Source of the DNA: Bradyrhizobium diversitatis
GTDB taxonomy: Bacteria > Pseudomonadota > Alphaproteobacteria > Rhizobiales > Xanthobacteraceae
Direction: 5' to 3'
Assembly (NCBI RefSeq): GCF_016031635.1
Contig: NZ_JACEGD010000017.1
Span: 1-64,000 of the forward strand
DNA length: 64,000 nucleotides
Each line of letters opens with the position of its first letter. Positions within the stretch are counted from its first letter, which is position 1. The position numbers and the translations under genes are program-made. This document shows positions 53,918 to 62,127 of the stretch, in pieces. The notes under the pieces are model-generated. The model searched no databases and had not been told where the DNA came from. It saw only the letters and a list, made by a program, of their open reading frames with translations.

Positions 53918-53932
53918 GATGCGCTCCTTGTG

Positions 53933-55081
53933 TCAGGCCGGGACGGCCCTGCGGCTCAGCTCGGCGTGGCGGCCGTAGTGATGGGCGCTGCCGCCGAACA
54001 GCGTGTCGAAGGCGACGAGCCGCTTGAAATAGGCGCCGACCTCGAGCTCCTCGGTGACGCCCATGCCGCCATGGAGCTGGATCGACTGCTCGCCGATGAA
54101 GCGCGCGCATCTGCCGATCTTCGCTTTCGCGCCCGATGCCGCGCGGGCACGCTCGATCGGTGCAGCATCCACCTGCAACGCGGCCCGCAGCGCCATCGAG
54201 CGGGCCTCGTCGACCTGCATCGCCATGTCGGCGAGGCGGTGGCGGATCACCTGGTTGGCGGAAAGCGGCCGGCCGAATTGCTTTCGGATCTTGGTGTATT
54301 CCAGCGTCGTGTCCAGCAGCGTCTGCATGATGCCGACGGCTTCCGCACCCAATGCTGCCATGGCGCGGTCGACGGCCCATTCGATCGCCGGCAGAGCATC
54401 GCTGCCGTCACCGAGCAGCACGTCTTCCGGCAGATGCACGTCGAACAGCTCGATGTTGCAGGCACGTCCGCCGCCAAGACGCGGATAGTCGCTGATGACG
54501 AGGCCTGGCGTCGTCGCCTGCACGAGGAACAGGCCGATCCGCCCCGACGGTCCCCGATGGTCATGTATATGCGCGGAGACGATGATCTGGTCGGCGGCGT
54601 GTCCGTCGAGCACGGCGACCTTGCTGCCGGCGAGGCGCCAGCCTTGCGCCGTCTTGTTGGCGCTGGTCGTGACCTTGGCAAGATCGAACCGGGCCGCGCG
54701 CTCGGAATGCGCAAAGGCCAGCTTCAGTGATCCGTCCGCCACCTTGGGCAGGCTCGCCTGATTCTGCTCGATGGTGCCGCATCTCGCGATCAGCGCCGCG
54801 CCTAGCACCGCGGTTGCGACATAGGGCTCCGACACCAGCCCGCGACCGAAGGCTTCCATCAAGATGCCGATCTCGACCGCGCCGCCGCCGAGCCCGCCGA
54901 ACTCCTCGGGAAGCGGCAGCGCCAGCCAGCCGAGCTCGGCGAATTGTTTCCACACCGACGGGCTGAAGCCGAGCGGGTCGTTCGCCATCTTGCGGCGGTG
55001 ATCGGCATCGTAGCTCTCGGCCACGAAGCGGTCCGCGCTTTCGCGCAGCAATCTTTGTTCGTCACTCAGATTGAGGTCCAT
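53933..55081 (-). CDS. Acyl-CoA dehydrogenase, second of a pair
   Basis: A 382-residue acyl-CoA dehydrogenase homologue. MDLNLSDEQRLLRESADRF opens the protein, EFGGLGGGAVEIGILMEAF is in the N-domain, and IQLHGGMGVTEELEVGAYFKR near the C-terminus is typical of the partner subunit in two-gene dehydrogenases. The middle flavin domain lacks the strong 'TEP-SGSD' motif that its neighbour has. This fits the division of labour in heteromeric enzymes, where one subunit binds flavin more fully. Its start overlaps the enoyl-CoA hydratase end by 20 bases. The fatty or aromatic acyl substrate is unknown. Confidence 0.88.
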   Translation of the reverse strand: MDLNLSDEQRLLRESADRFVAESYDADHRRKMANDPLGFSPSVWKQFAELGWLALPLPEEFGGLGGGAVEIGILMEAFGRGLVSEPYVATAVLGAALIARCGTIEQNQASLPKVADGSLKLAFAHSERAARFDLAKVTTSANKTAQGWRLAGSKVAVLDGHAADQIIVSAHIHDHRGPSGRIGLFLVQATTPGLVISDYPRLGGGRACNIELFDVHLPEDVLLGDGSDALPAIEWAVDRAMAALGAEAVGIMQTLLDTTLEYTKIRKQFGRPLSANQVIRHRLADMAMQVDEARSMALRAALQVDAAPIERARAASGAKAKIGRCARFIGEQSIQLHGGMGVTEELEVGAYFKRLVAFDTLFGGSAHHYGRHAELSRRAVPA

Positions 55082-55805
55082 CGCGTCTACTCCGCGACCG
55101 CCGGCGGCTCACCGCTTCCTTGGTCAGCTTCAGAGCGAAGGACGGTTTTGTCGCGATCCGGCGCGCAAGCTCTAGCACGCGCGAAGACAATTCCGCGCGC
55201 GGCACGACCTGGTTGACCATGCCGAGCTGGTGCGCCTCCTGCGCACTCCAGCTGTCGGCCGTGAACAGGAATTCCTTGGCCTTGCGCGGGCCGAGCTCCC
55301 AGGGGTGCACGAACCATTCGACGCCGCAGACGCCCATGGTGACGACGGGGTCGCAGAACTGCGCATCGTCGCTGGCGACGATGAGGTCGCAGGCCCAGGC
55401 CAGCATCAGTCCGCCGGCGATGCACTTGCCATGCACCTCGGCGATGACAGGCTTGGCGAGGTTGCGCCAGCGCCGCGTGATCTGGAGATATATTTCCTGC
55501 TCGCGCGCGAAGCGGCCATGGGCGCCGGCTTCGGCGAAACCGCCCCAATGTCCGATCGGCGGAAAATCGACGCCTGCGGCATTCTTGCCGCCCGCGCGCA
55601 GGTCATGGCCGGACGAGAAGTGCGGCCCATTGCCGGCGAGGATGATGACCTTGACCGCATTGTCCTGCACCGCCGCGTCGAAAGCGGCATTGAGGTCGTA
55701 TGTCATTTGCAGGTTCTGCGCATTGCGCGCCTCGGGCCGGTTCATCACGACCCGGACGATCGCCGGCTCCGGCCGTTCCACGAGGATGGTCTCGAACGAG
55801 CTCAT
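55062..55805 (-). CDS. Enoyl-CoA hydratase/isomerase, C-terminus altered
   Basis: A 247-residue crotonase-fold enzyme. MNRPEARNAQNLQMTYDLN, ILAGNGPHFSSGHDLRAG (oxyanion loop) and KPVIAEVHGKCIAGGLML followed by the acid-base region give a normal core. After LKLTKEAV the protein ends in SRRRSRSRRDGPQSE, whereas family members usually continue another ~20-30 residues of helix. The last bases overlap the next gene, so a frameshift or truncation near 55115-55120 may have removed the normal tail. ATG 55805 is the domain start. It is the first gene of an operon with two acyl-CoA dehydrogenases, so beta-oxidation of a specific acyl-CoA is likely. Confidence 0.83.
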   Translation of the reverse strand: MSSFETILVERPEPAIVRVVMNRPEARNAQNLQMTYDLNAAFDAAVQDNAVKVIILAGNGPHFSSGHDLRAGGKNAAGVDFPPIGHWGGFAEAGAHGRFAREQEIYLQITRRWRNLAKPVIAEVHGKCIAGGLMLAWACDLIVASDDAQFCDPVVTMGVCGVEWFVHPWELGPRKAKEFLFTADSWSAQEAHQLGMVNQVVPRAELSSRVLELARRIATKPSFALKLTKEAVSRRRSRSRRDGPQSE

Positions 55806-55963
55806 CGCGTTTCCCCTGGCATTTCCGCTTTTGTTTTGCCGGAGTTGACTATGTCGGCCTGCGATAGGCAAGAGGCTTGCGTCAGGCGGCTGCTTTTCAA
55901 GCGCTCTGGCGTCTCGCGTGCTCGATCTGGTAGTTTGCGCCGGATTCCACCGGGAGAAATTTG

Positions 55964-56572
55964 ATGCGCAAGATCCTGACCGTGCTGGCGGCGCTGGCCT
56001 CGCTGAGCCTGACCAATTGCGGCTACAATGCGATCCAGAGTGAGGACGAGCAGATCAAGTCTGCCTGGTCCGAGGTCGTGAACCAGTATCAGCGCCGCGC
56101 CGATCTCGTGCCCAACCTCGTCAACTCGGTGAAGGGCTTTGCCCAGCAGGAAAAGGACGTGTTGCTCGGCGTCACCAACGCCCGGGCCAAGGTCGGCAGC
56201 ATCCAGGCGACGCCCGAGGTGCTGAACGATCCCGCCGCCTTCCAGAAATTCCAGGCCGCCCAGGGCGAACTCTCCAGCGCGCTGTCGCGACTGCTGGTCG
56301 TCACCGAGAACTATCCGCAGCTGAAGTCCGATGCCTTGTTCAAGGACCTGATGTCGCAGCTCGAGGGGACGGAGAACCGCATCACGGTGGCGCGCAACCG
56401 CTACATCAAGTCGGTGCAGGACTATAACGTCACCATCCGCTCGTTCCCGAGCAACCTCACCGCCATGATGTTCGGCTACAAGGAGAAGCCGAACTTCTCG
56501 GTCGAGAATGAGAAGGCGATCTCGACCGCGCCGAAGGTGGACTTCAACCCGGCTCCGGCTCCATCGAAGTAA
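55964..56572 (+). CDS. lemA: LemA family protein
   Basis: A 202-residue LemA-type protein, anchored by an N-terminal hydrophobic segment (ILTVLAALASLSLTNCGYN) that ends in a Cys and may be a lipoprotein signal. The core helices are NQYQRRADLVPNLVNSVKGFA, EKDVLLGVTNARAKVG and the C-terminal segment YNVTIRSFPSNLTAMMFGYKEKP, all typical of the family. ATG 55964 has GGGAG 8-12 bases upstream; the TTG three bases earlier is unlikely. It is the first gene of a LemA-TPM-TPM cluster in one direction. LemA proteins often accompany TPM-domain proteins, but the shared function is not known. Confidence 0.9.
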   Translation: MRKILTVLAALASLSLTNCGYNAIQSEDEQIKSAWSEVVNQYQRRADLVPNLVNSVKGFAQQEKDVLLGVTNARAKVGSIQATPEVLNDPAAFQKFQAAQGELSSALSRLLVVTENYPQLKSDALFKDLMSQLEGTENRITVARNRYIKSVQDYNVTIRSFPSNLTAMMFGYKEKPNFSVENEKAISTAPKVDFNPAPAPSK

Positions 56573-56605
56573 GCGCGTTCGGCCCCGATGCGCATCCCAC
56601 ACACC

Positions 56606-56712
56606 GCTGTCATTCCCCGCGCAGGCGGGGAATCCAGTACGCCGCGGCTTCTCCGTATTCCGCTGGTGTCTCTGGAATACTGGATCGCCCGGTCAAGCCG
56701 GGCGATGACAGC
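56606..56712. repeat. Intergenic inverted repeat overlapping the next start codon
   Basis: GCTGTCATTCCCCGC...GGGGAATCC on the left and TGGATCGCCCGG-TCAA-CCGGGCGATGACAGC on the right share terminal arms GCTGTCAT/ATGACAGC. This is a common rhizobial repeat type. The right arm contains the ATG (56705) that I use as the start of the TPM protein. Confidence 0.7.
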
Positions 56713-57619
56713 GATGCTGTGGCGGGCTTGTTCGACGCTCGCTGCGCTTGTGCTCGCTATCGCGCTCTTCCTTGCCTTCACGCTCCCCACCCACGCCGAC
56801 GTCGCCGTCCCCCAGCTCACCGGCCGCGTGGTCGATCAAACCGGCACGCTTTCTGGCAGCGACGTCGCTACGCTGTCGCAGAAGCTGCAGGACTTCGAGA
56901 GCCGCAAGGGCAGTCAGATCGCGGTCCTGATCGTCCCGACCACGCAGCCGGAGACGATCGAGCAATTCTCGATCCGGGTCGCGGAGGCCTGGAAGATCGG
57001 CCGCAAGAAGATCGACGACGGCGCGATCCTCGTCGTCGCCAAGAACGACCGGCATTTGCGCATCGAGGTCGGCTATGGCCTCGAGGGCGCGCTGACCGAC
57101 GTCACGTCAAGGCGCATCATCGACGAGGTCATCACACCGAAATTCAGGACCGGCGATTTTGCCGGCGGCATCTCCGACGGCGTCGATCGAATGATCCGGG
57201 TGATCGACGGCGAGCCGCTGCCGGTTCCCTCGCGCAGCGTCAACTTCGCCCACAATCTGGACGATCTCGCGCCGCTCTTCATCGTGACGTTGTTCGCCTC
57301 GATCGGGGTTGGCGGATTCTTCCGGGCCGTGTTCGGGCGGCTGCTCGGCTCGCTGGCGGTCGGCGGCATCGTCGCGGCGCTGACTTGGCTCATTCTCGGC
57401 TCCTTCGCACTCGCCATGGCGCTCGGCGCTCTCGGCTTCGTCATCGGCTTCGTCGCCGACCTGTTTTCGGCGATGGCGCCGGGCACCGGGCGCTCGCGCG
57501 GCGGCTCCTGGTCGAGCGGCTCGTCGGGAGGCGGCTGGAGCAGTGGATCGTCGAGCAGCGGCGGCTTCAGCGGCGGAGGGGGCAGTTTCGGCGGCGGCGG
57601 CGCCTCGGGGAGCTGGTAG
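56705..57619 (+). CDS. TPM-domain protein with signal peptide and Gly/Ser tail (YgcG-like)
   Basis: A 304-residue exported or membrane-anchored TPM (YgcG) protein. It has an N-terminal signal (LAALVLAIALFLAFTL, cleavage near THA), a TPM domain at about 38-165 (TGRVVDQTGTLSGSDV, RKIDDGAILVVAKNDR-type strand, GYGLEGALTDVTSRRI), two helices at about 195-250, and a Gly/Ser-rich tail of about 50 residues. The start may also be ATG 56714. The upstream repeat lies in the frame but is not part of the protein. It sits between LemA and a second TPM gene, six bases before that gene. TPM domains bind divalent metal in some members. Confidence 0.87.
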   Translation: MTAMLWRACSTLAALVLAIALFLAFTLPTHADVAVPQLTGRVVDQTGTLSGSDVATLSQKLQDFESRKGSQIAVLIVPTTQPETIEQFSIRVAEAWKIGRKKIDDGAILVVAKNDRHLRIEVGYGLEGALTDVTSRRIIDEVITPKFRTGDFAGGISDGVDRMIRVIDGEPLPVPSRSVNFAHNLDDLAPLFIVTLFASIGVGGFFRAVFGRLLGSLAVGGIVAALTWLILGSFALAMALGALGFVIGFVADLFSAMAPGTGRSRGGSWSSGSSGGGWSSGSSSSGGFSGGGGSFGGGGASGSW

Positions 57620-57624
57620 CGATC

Positions 57625-58122
57625 ATGAGCATCAAGCGCATTGCCAGGCATCTCGTGCAGCATCATTGGCGGGCGAAGCAGATTTTCCCGCAAGCCGTGC
57701 TCGATCGCGTCGAGCAGGCGATCAAGCGCGGCGAGGCCGCCCATTCCGGTCAGGTCCGCTTCGTCGTCGAAGGCGCGCTTGACGGCGCGCCGCTGTTCCG
57801 AAACCAGCCGGCGCGCGAGCGCGCACTCGACGTGTTCTCGCATTTGCGTATCTGGGATACCGCGCACAACAACGGCGTCCTGATCTATCTGCTGCTCGCC
57901 GACCGTGACGTCGAGATCGTCGCTGATCGCGGCATTGATGCGAAGGTCGGTGCCGAAGGGTGGGAGAGCATCTGCCGCGCAATGGAGGCCGAGTTCAGGT
58001 CGGGCCGGTTCGAGCGCGGCGTGGTCGGCGGCATCGAGGCGGTGTCGCGCGAGCTGGCGCGGCATTTCCCGCCGCAGGGCCCGCAATCGAACGAGCTGCC
58101 GGACGCGCCGGTGGTGATGTGA
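57625..58122 (+). CDS. TPM-domain protein, soluble
   Basis: A 165-residue TPM-domain protein lacking a signal peptide. ARHLVQHHWRAKQIFPQAVL precedes the domain, which contains EGALDGAPLFRNQPARERAL and then FSHLRIWDTAHNNGVLIYLLLADRDVEIVADRGI. This follows the TPM fold order seen in the preceding gene. The C-terminus is acidic and flexible. It begins six bases after the upstream TPM gene, so LemA, exported TPM and soluble TPM form one operon. The exported and cytosolic TPM forms may act on the two faces of the same system; this is inference. Confidence 0.82.
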   Translation: MSIKRIARHLVQHHWRAKQIFPQAVLDRVEQAIKRGEAAHSGQVRFVVEGALDGAPLFRNQPARERALDVFSHLRIWDTAHNNGVLIYLLLADRDVEIVADRGIDAKVGAEGWESICRAMEAEFRSGRFERGVVGGIEAVSRELARHFPPQGPQSNELPDAPVVM

Positions 58123-58437
58123 CGGACTGTGATCTGGGACTGCAGGTGGTGGCCCCTCCGTCGTAGTGACGATGTGGAGGCAGCGGGCATTCGCTCCATC
58201 GCGGTTACCCTGAGGCTCGAGCGCGACGAGGCTCGAAGGGCGACGGCCCGGGCGTTGCGCCGCCGTTCATCTTCCCCCGGTTACAAATTGTTTCACACCC
58301 GCCACGCCGGTTCCATTTTCCCGGCCCAATTCGGCCCCGGATCAATTCCTAAAGTTTCGGTAAGCGGGTCCGAAGGTAAGGATTTCGCAAGCAATGAAAG
58401 TTACCAAAAGGTCAATCCAGACTGGAGTATTTGAGCC
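58123..58437. other. Intergenic stretch with degenerate repeat and promoter region
   Basis: The first half (about 58190-58260) carries a degenerate repeat of the 'ctgaggctcgagcg...gaggctcgaagggcgacgg' type. The second half is AT-richer and should hold the promoter of the anchored coiled-coil protein gene. I see no gene in it. Confidence 0.45.
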
Positions 58438-59412
58438 GTGAGCGAACCAATGCCCGACCAGGCCGCCCAGGATTCCGGTGCTGCCGACGCAGCGCCGCAG
58501 GCCCTCGCGGCTGCCGCCGGTATCGACGCCCCCTCGATCGCCCCCGACCACGAGGCGCCGCCCAAGCCGGATCCGGTCAAGGCGGATGCTCCCAAAGTCG
58601 AGCCGCCGCGGATCGACGTGCCGAAACTCGAAGCGAAAGCCGAACCCGAGCCCGAGGCAAAGCCGGGCAAGCTGATCGTCATGGCGCCCTCGGACCGGTA
58701 CTGGGACCGCGAGGACTTCGCCCCCCATGTGAAGGCGGACGAGCCGCGCGAGACCGGCGGCAAGCGCCGCTTGTCTGCGATGGCCGCGGTGGTGGCGATC
58801 GCCGCCAGCGTCGGCGCAATCAGCGGGGCGCTTGCGACCGCCGGCATGATGCGTTTCGCCGCCCCGGCCCAGGCGCCGGTGCAGGTCGCCGACACCAGCG
58901 CGCTGGATGCTTCGGTCGCCCGGATCGATGCCGACCTTGTCGCGCTGAAGGCCAATGTCGAGCAGAGCTCGAAAACCGGCGTCAGCCAGTTCAACCGGAC
59001 CAACGACCGCCTCGACAAGCTCGAGAAGGCGCAGGCCGAGCCGCTGGCCAAGATCGCAAAACTGTCCGAGACCGTCGATAAGCTCCGCGCCACGCCGCCC
59101 GCAGCGTCCGCGCAGGCTGCAGCAGCTCCTGCCAGGGAGACCACCGGCTCGATCGCGCCGACCCAGGTTGCGACCGCCGCCGCGGCACCGGCGCCTGCCG
59201 CGCCCAAGACCGAGGTCGGGCGTCTGCCGACGATCGAAGGCTGGAGGCTGCGCAATGCCAGCAATGGCGGCGCGCTGATCGAGGGCCGCGACGGGCTCTA
59301 CGAGGTCTATCCCGGCGATCCCATCCCCGGCGTCGGCCGCGTCGATGCGATCCGTCGTCAGGACGGCCGCTGGGTGGTCGTCACCAGCAGGGGCCTCATC
59401 GTGTCGCGCTGA
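58438..59412 (+). CDS. Single-pass anchored protein with coiled coil
   Basis: A 324-residue protein of unknown function. A Pro/Glu/Lys/Ala-rich cytosolic part (1-105) contains APSDRYWDREDF. One membrane helix follows at about 110-135 (AMAAVVAIAASVGAISGALATAG), then a periplasmic coiled coil at about 150-215 (VARIDADLVALKANVEQ). After an Ala/Pro linker, a compact C-terminal part (GWRLRNASNGGALIEGRDG, YEVYPGDPIPGVGRVDAI) looks like a small SH3-type or OB-like domain. It starts with GTG 58438 after GGAG. It is followed by a strong terminator. I know similar rhizobial proteins only as hypothetical. Confidence 0.75.
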   Translation: MSEPMPDQAAQDSGAADAAPQALAAAAGIDAPSIAPDHEAPPKPDPVKADAPKVEPPRIDVPKLEAKAEPEPEAKPGKLIVMAPSDRYWDREDFAPHVKADEPRETGGKRRLSAMAAVVAIAASVGAISGALATAGMMRFAAPAQAPVQVADTSALDASVARIDADLVALKANVEQSSKTGVSQFNRTNDRLDKLEKAQAEPLAKIAKLSETVDKLRATPPAASAQAAAAPARETTGSIAPTQVATAAAAPAPAAPKTEVGRLPTIEGWRLRNASNGGALIEGRDGLYEVYPGDPIPGVGRVDAIRRQDGRWVVVTSRGLIVSR

Positions 59413-59431
59413 GCGTTCGCTACCGACTTTC

Positions 59432-59467
59432 AAAAAGGCGCTTCACCACCATGTGAGGCGCCTTTTT
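59432..59467 (+). terminator. Rho-independent terminator
   Basis: AAAAAGGCGC and GCGCCTTTTT form a 10-base stem with an inner TCAC/GTGA extension, followed by TTTTT. It lies 20 bases after the anchored coiled-coil protein stop. The symmetric A and T runs would also allow termination from the other strand. Confidence 0.9.
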
Positions 59468-59504
59468 ACTTGAATAGGCGTCCCTGCGCGGTGTTACCTG
59501 AGGC

Positions 59505-61055
59505 ATGAGCCGCGCGTTGCGAATTCTCATTGCTGCCGCCGCATTGTTCGGCGGCGTCGCTTCGCTATTCGCGGCGGAGACTACTGCGCTGACGCGCGGC
59601 ACTGCGATCACCGATCCCGATCTCCTGCGCAAGCTCGACCAGAACAATACGCTGACGATCTCGCGTCTGCTCTCGCCGGAGCGGAACACGGACGTCCCGC
59701 TCACGACCGACCTGATGTTCGCGTCGCTGCCGCAGCTGAAAGCGATTCCGCCGGCGATCGATGCGGAATTCGACCGCTACATCGCGCGGTACAAGGCGAC
59801 ATATCCGACCGAGACCATCGGCGTCGGCGAGGGCTTCGACGTGCAACTGTTCGACCTCGCCAACCTGAAATCGCGCGATACGCGATTCGTGCTGGCCGGG
59901 ATAGTGAACCGCATGGACCGCGCCTATGTGTCGGACGAGTCCTGCGGCGAGATCCGGCTGATCTACCGTCTCGCACGTTTCGACGGCAGGCCGGATGGCG
60001 GCAAGACCGCAACGCGCTTGCCGATGACGTTCAATCTGGTGATGAAGGCGCGCGATCCGCGCCAGACGGATGCGAACGGCAAACCGGTCACCTGTGCCGA
60101 GGTCGCCCGGCGCTGGCTCGACAATGGCGACTGGCAAGGCCTGATCGGCAGTCGTATTCCCCCTTACGACGCCATGCTCGACCGCATCGAGACCAACATC
60201 CAGGTCTCGGTCGCGCCGAAATCGGCGCTGCACGATTTCCGCTCCGACTATCTGCTCAAGGTGTTCAGGTACGACGCTGCCACGAAGACGTTCGAGGAAT
60301 CGACGCTGGAGAACCAGATCGACCGCGACAGGATCCTCGCCGACGATGCGCTCCGGCGCGACTTCAAGGCCTGGCTGCTCGCGCCCGATCATCTTCGCGA
60401 GTTCGATCGCGGCACCGTGCTGATCCCGGAGAAATTCCTCGCCAGGGCCGCGGTGGTGCCGACCCCCGCCGGCCTCGATGCCTCGGCGCTGCAGCCCGAG
60501 TTCGGCATGATGCAAGGAGAGGGACAAGCGGAAAGCAAAGGCGATCCCGTCTTCACTGATAGTGACGTGGTCAGCGCGCTGAAGCAGGCAGCCGCGCGCG
60601 GCGCCGACATGCAGAACGTCCGCTCGGTCGCCGGTTTCCAGCGCCGTCTCAACGACGTCACCTGCGCCGGCTGCCATCAGACCCGCGGCATCGGCGGCTT
60701 TCATTTTCCGGGCGTCGACTGGCTCGCGGACAACCCGTCCAATTCCGCCATCGTGCCGGCCTCGCCGCATTTCTTCGGCGACCAGCTCCGCCGCCGCGAC
60801 ATTCTGACCGCGTTCGCCTCCGGCAAGCGGCCTGATTTCTCACGCGGATTTGCCAGCCGGCCGCAGACCCGCGGCGGTAAGGAACTCGCCGGCACCGAAT
60901 ATCAGGACGGCTGGGGCGCGCATTGTTCCCTGCAGGATGCGGGATCGGGAACGCCGGACAGGAGTTTTACGTCATGGAGCTGTGCTAACGGTCTCACCTG
61001 TCAGGCTGCCGCGGCCTCGCGCCGCATCGGCATGTGCTTCATCAAGACGCGTTAG
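59505..61055 (+). CDS. Exported CxxCH protein, putative haem-binding
   Basis: A 516-residue periplasmic protein of unknown function. MSRALRILIAAAALFGGVAS is a Sec signal (cleavage near FAAE). No familiar enzymatic domain is visible until CAGCH at 387-391 (in VTCAGCHQTRGIGGFHFPG), a class I cytochrome-c-type haem attachment site. A following Met or His ligand cannot be assigned. The C-terminus is Cys-rich (GAHCSLQD...WSCANGLTCQ). The N-terminal 380 residues are conserved-looking and include VLAGIVNRMDRAYVSD. It stands alone after a terminator and before a repeat. A redox function in the periplasm is the likely role. Confidence 0.75.
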   Translation: MSRALRILIAAAALFGGVASLFAAETTALTRGTAITDPDLLRKLDQNNTLTISRLLSPERNTDVPLTTDLMFASLPQLKAIPPAIDAEFDRYIARYKATYPTETIGVGEGFDVQLFDLANLKSRDTRFVLAGIVNRMDRAYVSDESCGEIRLIYRLARFDGRPDGGKTATRLPMTFNLVMKARDPRQTDANGKPVTCAEVARRWLDNGDWQGLIGSRIPPYDAMLDRIETNIQVSVAPKSALHDFRSDYLLKVFRYDAATKTFEESTLENQIDRDRILADDALRRDFKAWLLAPDHLREFDRGTVLIPEKFLARAAVVPTPAGLDASALQPEFGMMQGEGQAESKGDPVFTDSDVVSALKQAAARGADMQNVRSVAGFQRRLNDVTCAGCHQTRGIGGFHFPGVDWLADNPSNSAIVPASPHFFGDQLRRRDILTAFASGKRPDFSRGFASRPQTRGGKELAGTEYQDGWGAHCSLQDAGSGTPDRSFTSWSCANGLTCQAAAASRRIGMCFIKTR

Positions 61056-61103
61056 CGCGTGATCCGGAAAAGTGTGTAGCGGTTTTCCGAAAAGATCACG
61101 CGC
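61055..61103. repeat. Short palindromic intergenic repeat
   Basis: GCGCGTGATC and GATCACGCGC flank a segment with CCGGAAAA and TTTTCCG, so the whole 49 bases fold into a long hairpin. It starts at the stop codon of the CxxCH protein gene. This repeat is widespread in related genomes and can act as a transcript end. Confidence 0.75.
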
Positions 61104-61135
61104 AAGATAGCACCAACAAGCGATTTGGATGACCC

Positions 61136-61300
61136 ATGACAGATACCAGCGAGTCCACGAAGGAGCGCAATCGCGAGATCGCGCGCAATGAGGAAGCCAA
61201 GCAGGTCACCGGCAGCGTCCGCGTCAGCACCTGGGCGGTCGCGGCGGCTGTCATCATGGGCGGGATCCTGTTCACGCTCGGCTGGCTGTCGCTGCGGTAG
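61136..61300 (+). CDS. 54-residue single-helix membrane protein
   Basis: ATG 61136 to TAG 61300 encodes a 54-residue protein. A charged N-terminal part (SESTKERNREIARNEEAKQV) is followed by one membrane helix (STWAVAAAVIMGGILFTLGW). Codon use is normal for the window and the shape is that of small rhizobial membrane proteins. No ribosome site stands out. It is 32 bases after the repeat that follows the CxxCH protein gene. The function is unknown; it is easy to miss because of its size. Confidence 0.6.
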   Translation: MTDTSESTKERNREIARNEEAKQVTGSVRVSTWAVAAAVIMGGILFTLGWLSLR

Positions 61301-61364
61301 CCTCCGCTTTCCTTCGTGATACCCGGACAAGCCCGGCCATTATGGCACCGAGGCTTTGGCTCTC

Positions 61365-62012
61365 TCATTTGGCGTAATTCGTCATCCGCTTGCCCGGCAG
61401 CAGCTCATAGGCCGGCTTCCAGCCGGGCAACGCGGCCATGCGGCCGAGCCAGGCGTGGATGGCGGGATGGCTCGCCGCGAAATCGAAGCCGTGCTCGTCG
61501 CTCGGATAGTGCAGATAGGCCATCATCGAGATGTCGGCGACCGTCGGCCTTGCGCCGATCGCGAAGGCGTTGTGCTGGAGGTGCCCGTCGAGGATCCCGA
61601 GGAAATCCTCGAGCCGGCGGCGAAAATGCTTCAGCACCTGCGGATCGTTTTTCTCGGTGAAGGCGCGCATGAAGCGATACGTCGCCATGTAGCCGGTGAG
61701 CTTGTGGTTGTCCCAGAACAGCCAGCGCAACAGCTCGAACTTCTCATCCTCCGTCTCGGCGCCGAAGCGCCCGTACTGCTCGGCAAGCTTGAGCAGGAGA
61801 GGCGCGGTCTGCGTCATCTTCATGCCGTCGATCTCGAGCACGGGAATCTCGCCCATCTCGTTCACGGAATTGCGCCACTCCGCCGTGCGCGTGACGCCGC
61901 CGGCGAAATCGGTCCAGACGGGCTCGAACGTCTCGCCGCAGAGCGTCAGCATCAGCGCCAGCTTGTAGCTGTTGCCGGATTCCGGGAAGTAGTGCAGGCG
62001 GTAGCTCGGCAT
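61365..62012 (-). CDS. Glutathione S-transferase
   Basis: A 215-residue glutathione transferase. An N-terminal thioredoxin-fold (YRLHYFPESGNSYKLALML, with Ser near residue 14 as the usual catalytic position) and the glutathione site GEIPVLEIDGMKMTQTAPLL precede the helical domain, which contains ARPTVADISMMAYLHYP. The start is ATG 62012; an earlier ATG at 62072 adds a leader from the repeat region. It conjugates glutathione to an unknown electrophile. The gene is convergent with the 54-residue membrane protein gene. Confidence 0.9.
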   Translation of the reverse strand: MPSYRLHYFPESGNSYKLALMLTLCGETFEPVWTDFAGGVTRTAEWRNSVNEMGEIPVLEIDGMKMTQTAPLLLKLAEQYGRFGAETEDEKFELLRWLFWDNHKLTGYMATYRFMRAFTEKNDPQVLKHFRRRLEDFLGILDGHLQHNAFAIGARPTVADISMMAYLHYPSDEHGFDFAASHPAIHAWLGRMAALPGWKPAYELLPGKRMTNYAK

Positions 62013-62127
62013 GGGACCTCGCGAGGCGTGATGTTGCCCTAGGTTTGTAGCGGGATCGTCCGGCATCGTCATTGCGAGCGCAGCGAAGCAATCCAGCCAT
62101 GCATCCGCGCGCGAGCTATTTCGCTAT

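Noticed and set aside
50100..54730. Large open frames opposite the molybdenum hydroxylase (minus, 836 codons) and the acyl-CoA dehydrogenases (plus, 703 codons)
   Set aside because: Both are opposite genes with clear family motifs, and the translations are repetitive Arg/Gly/His sequence.
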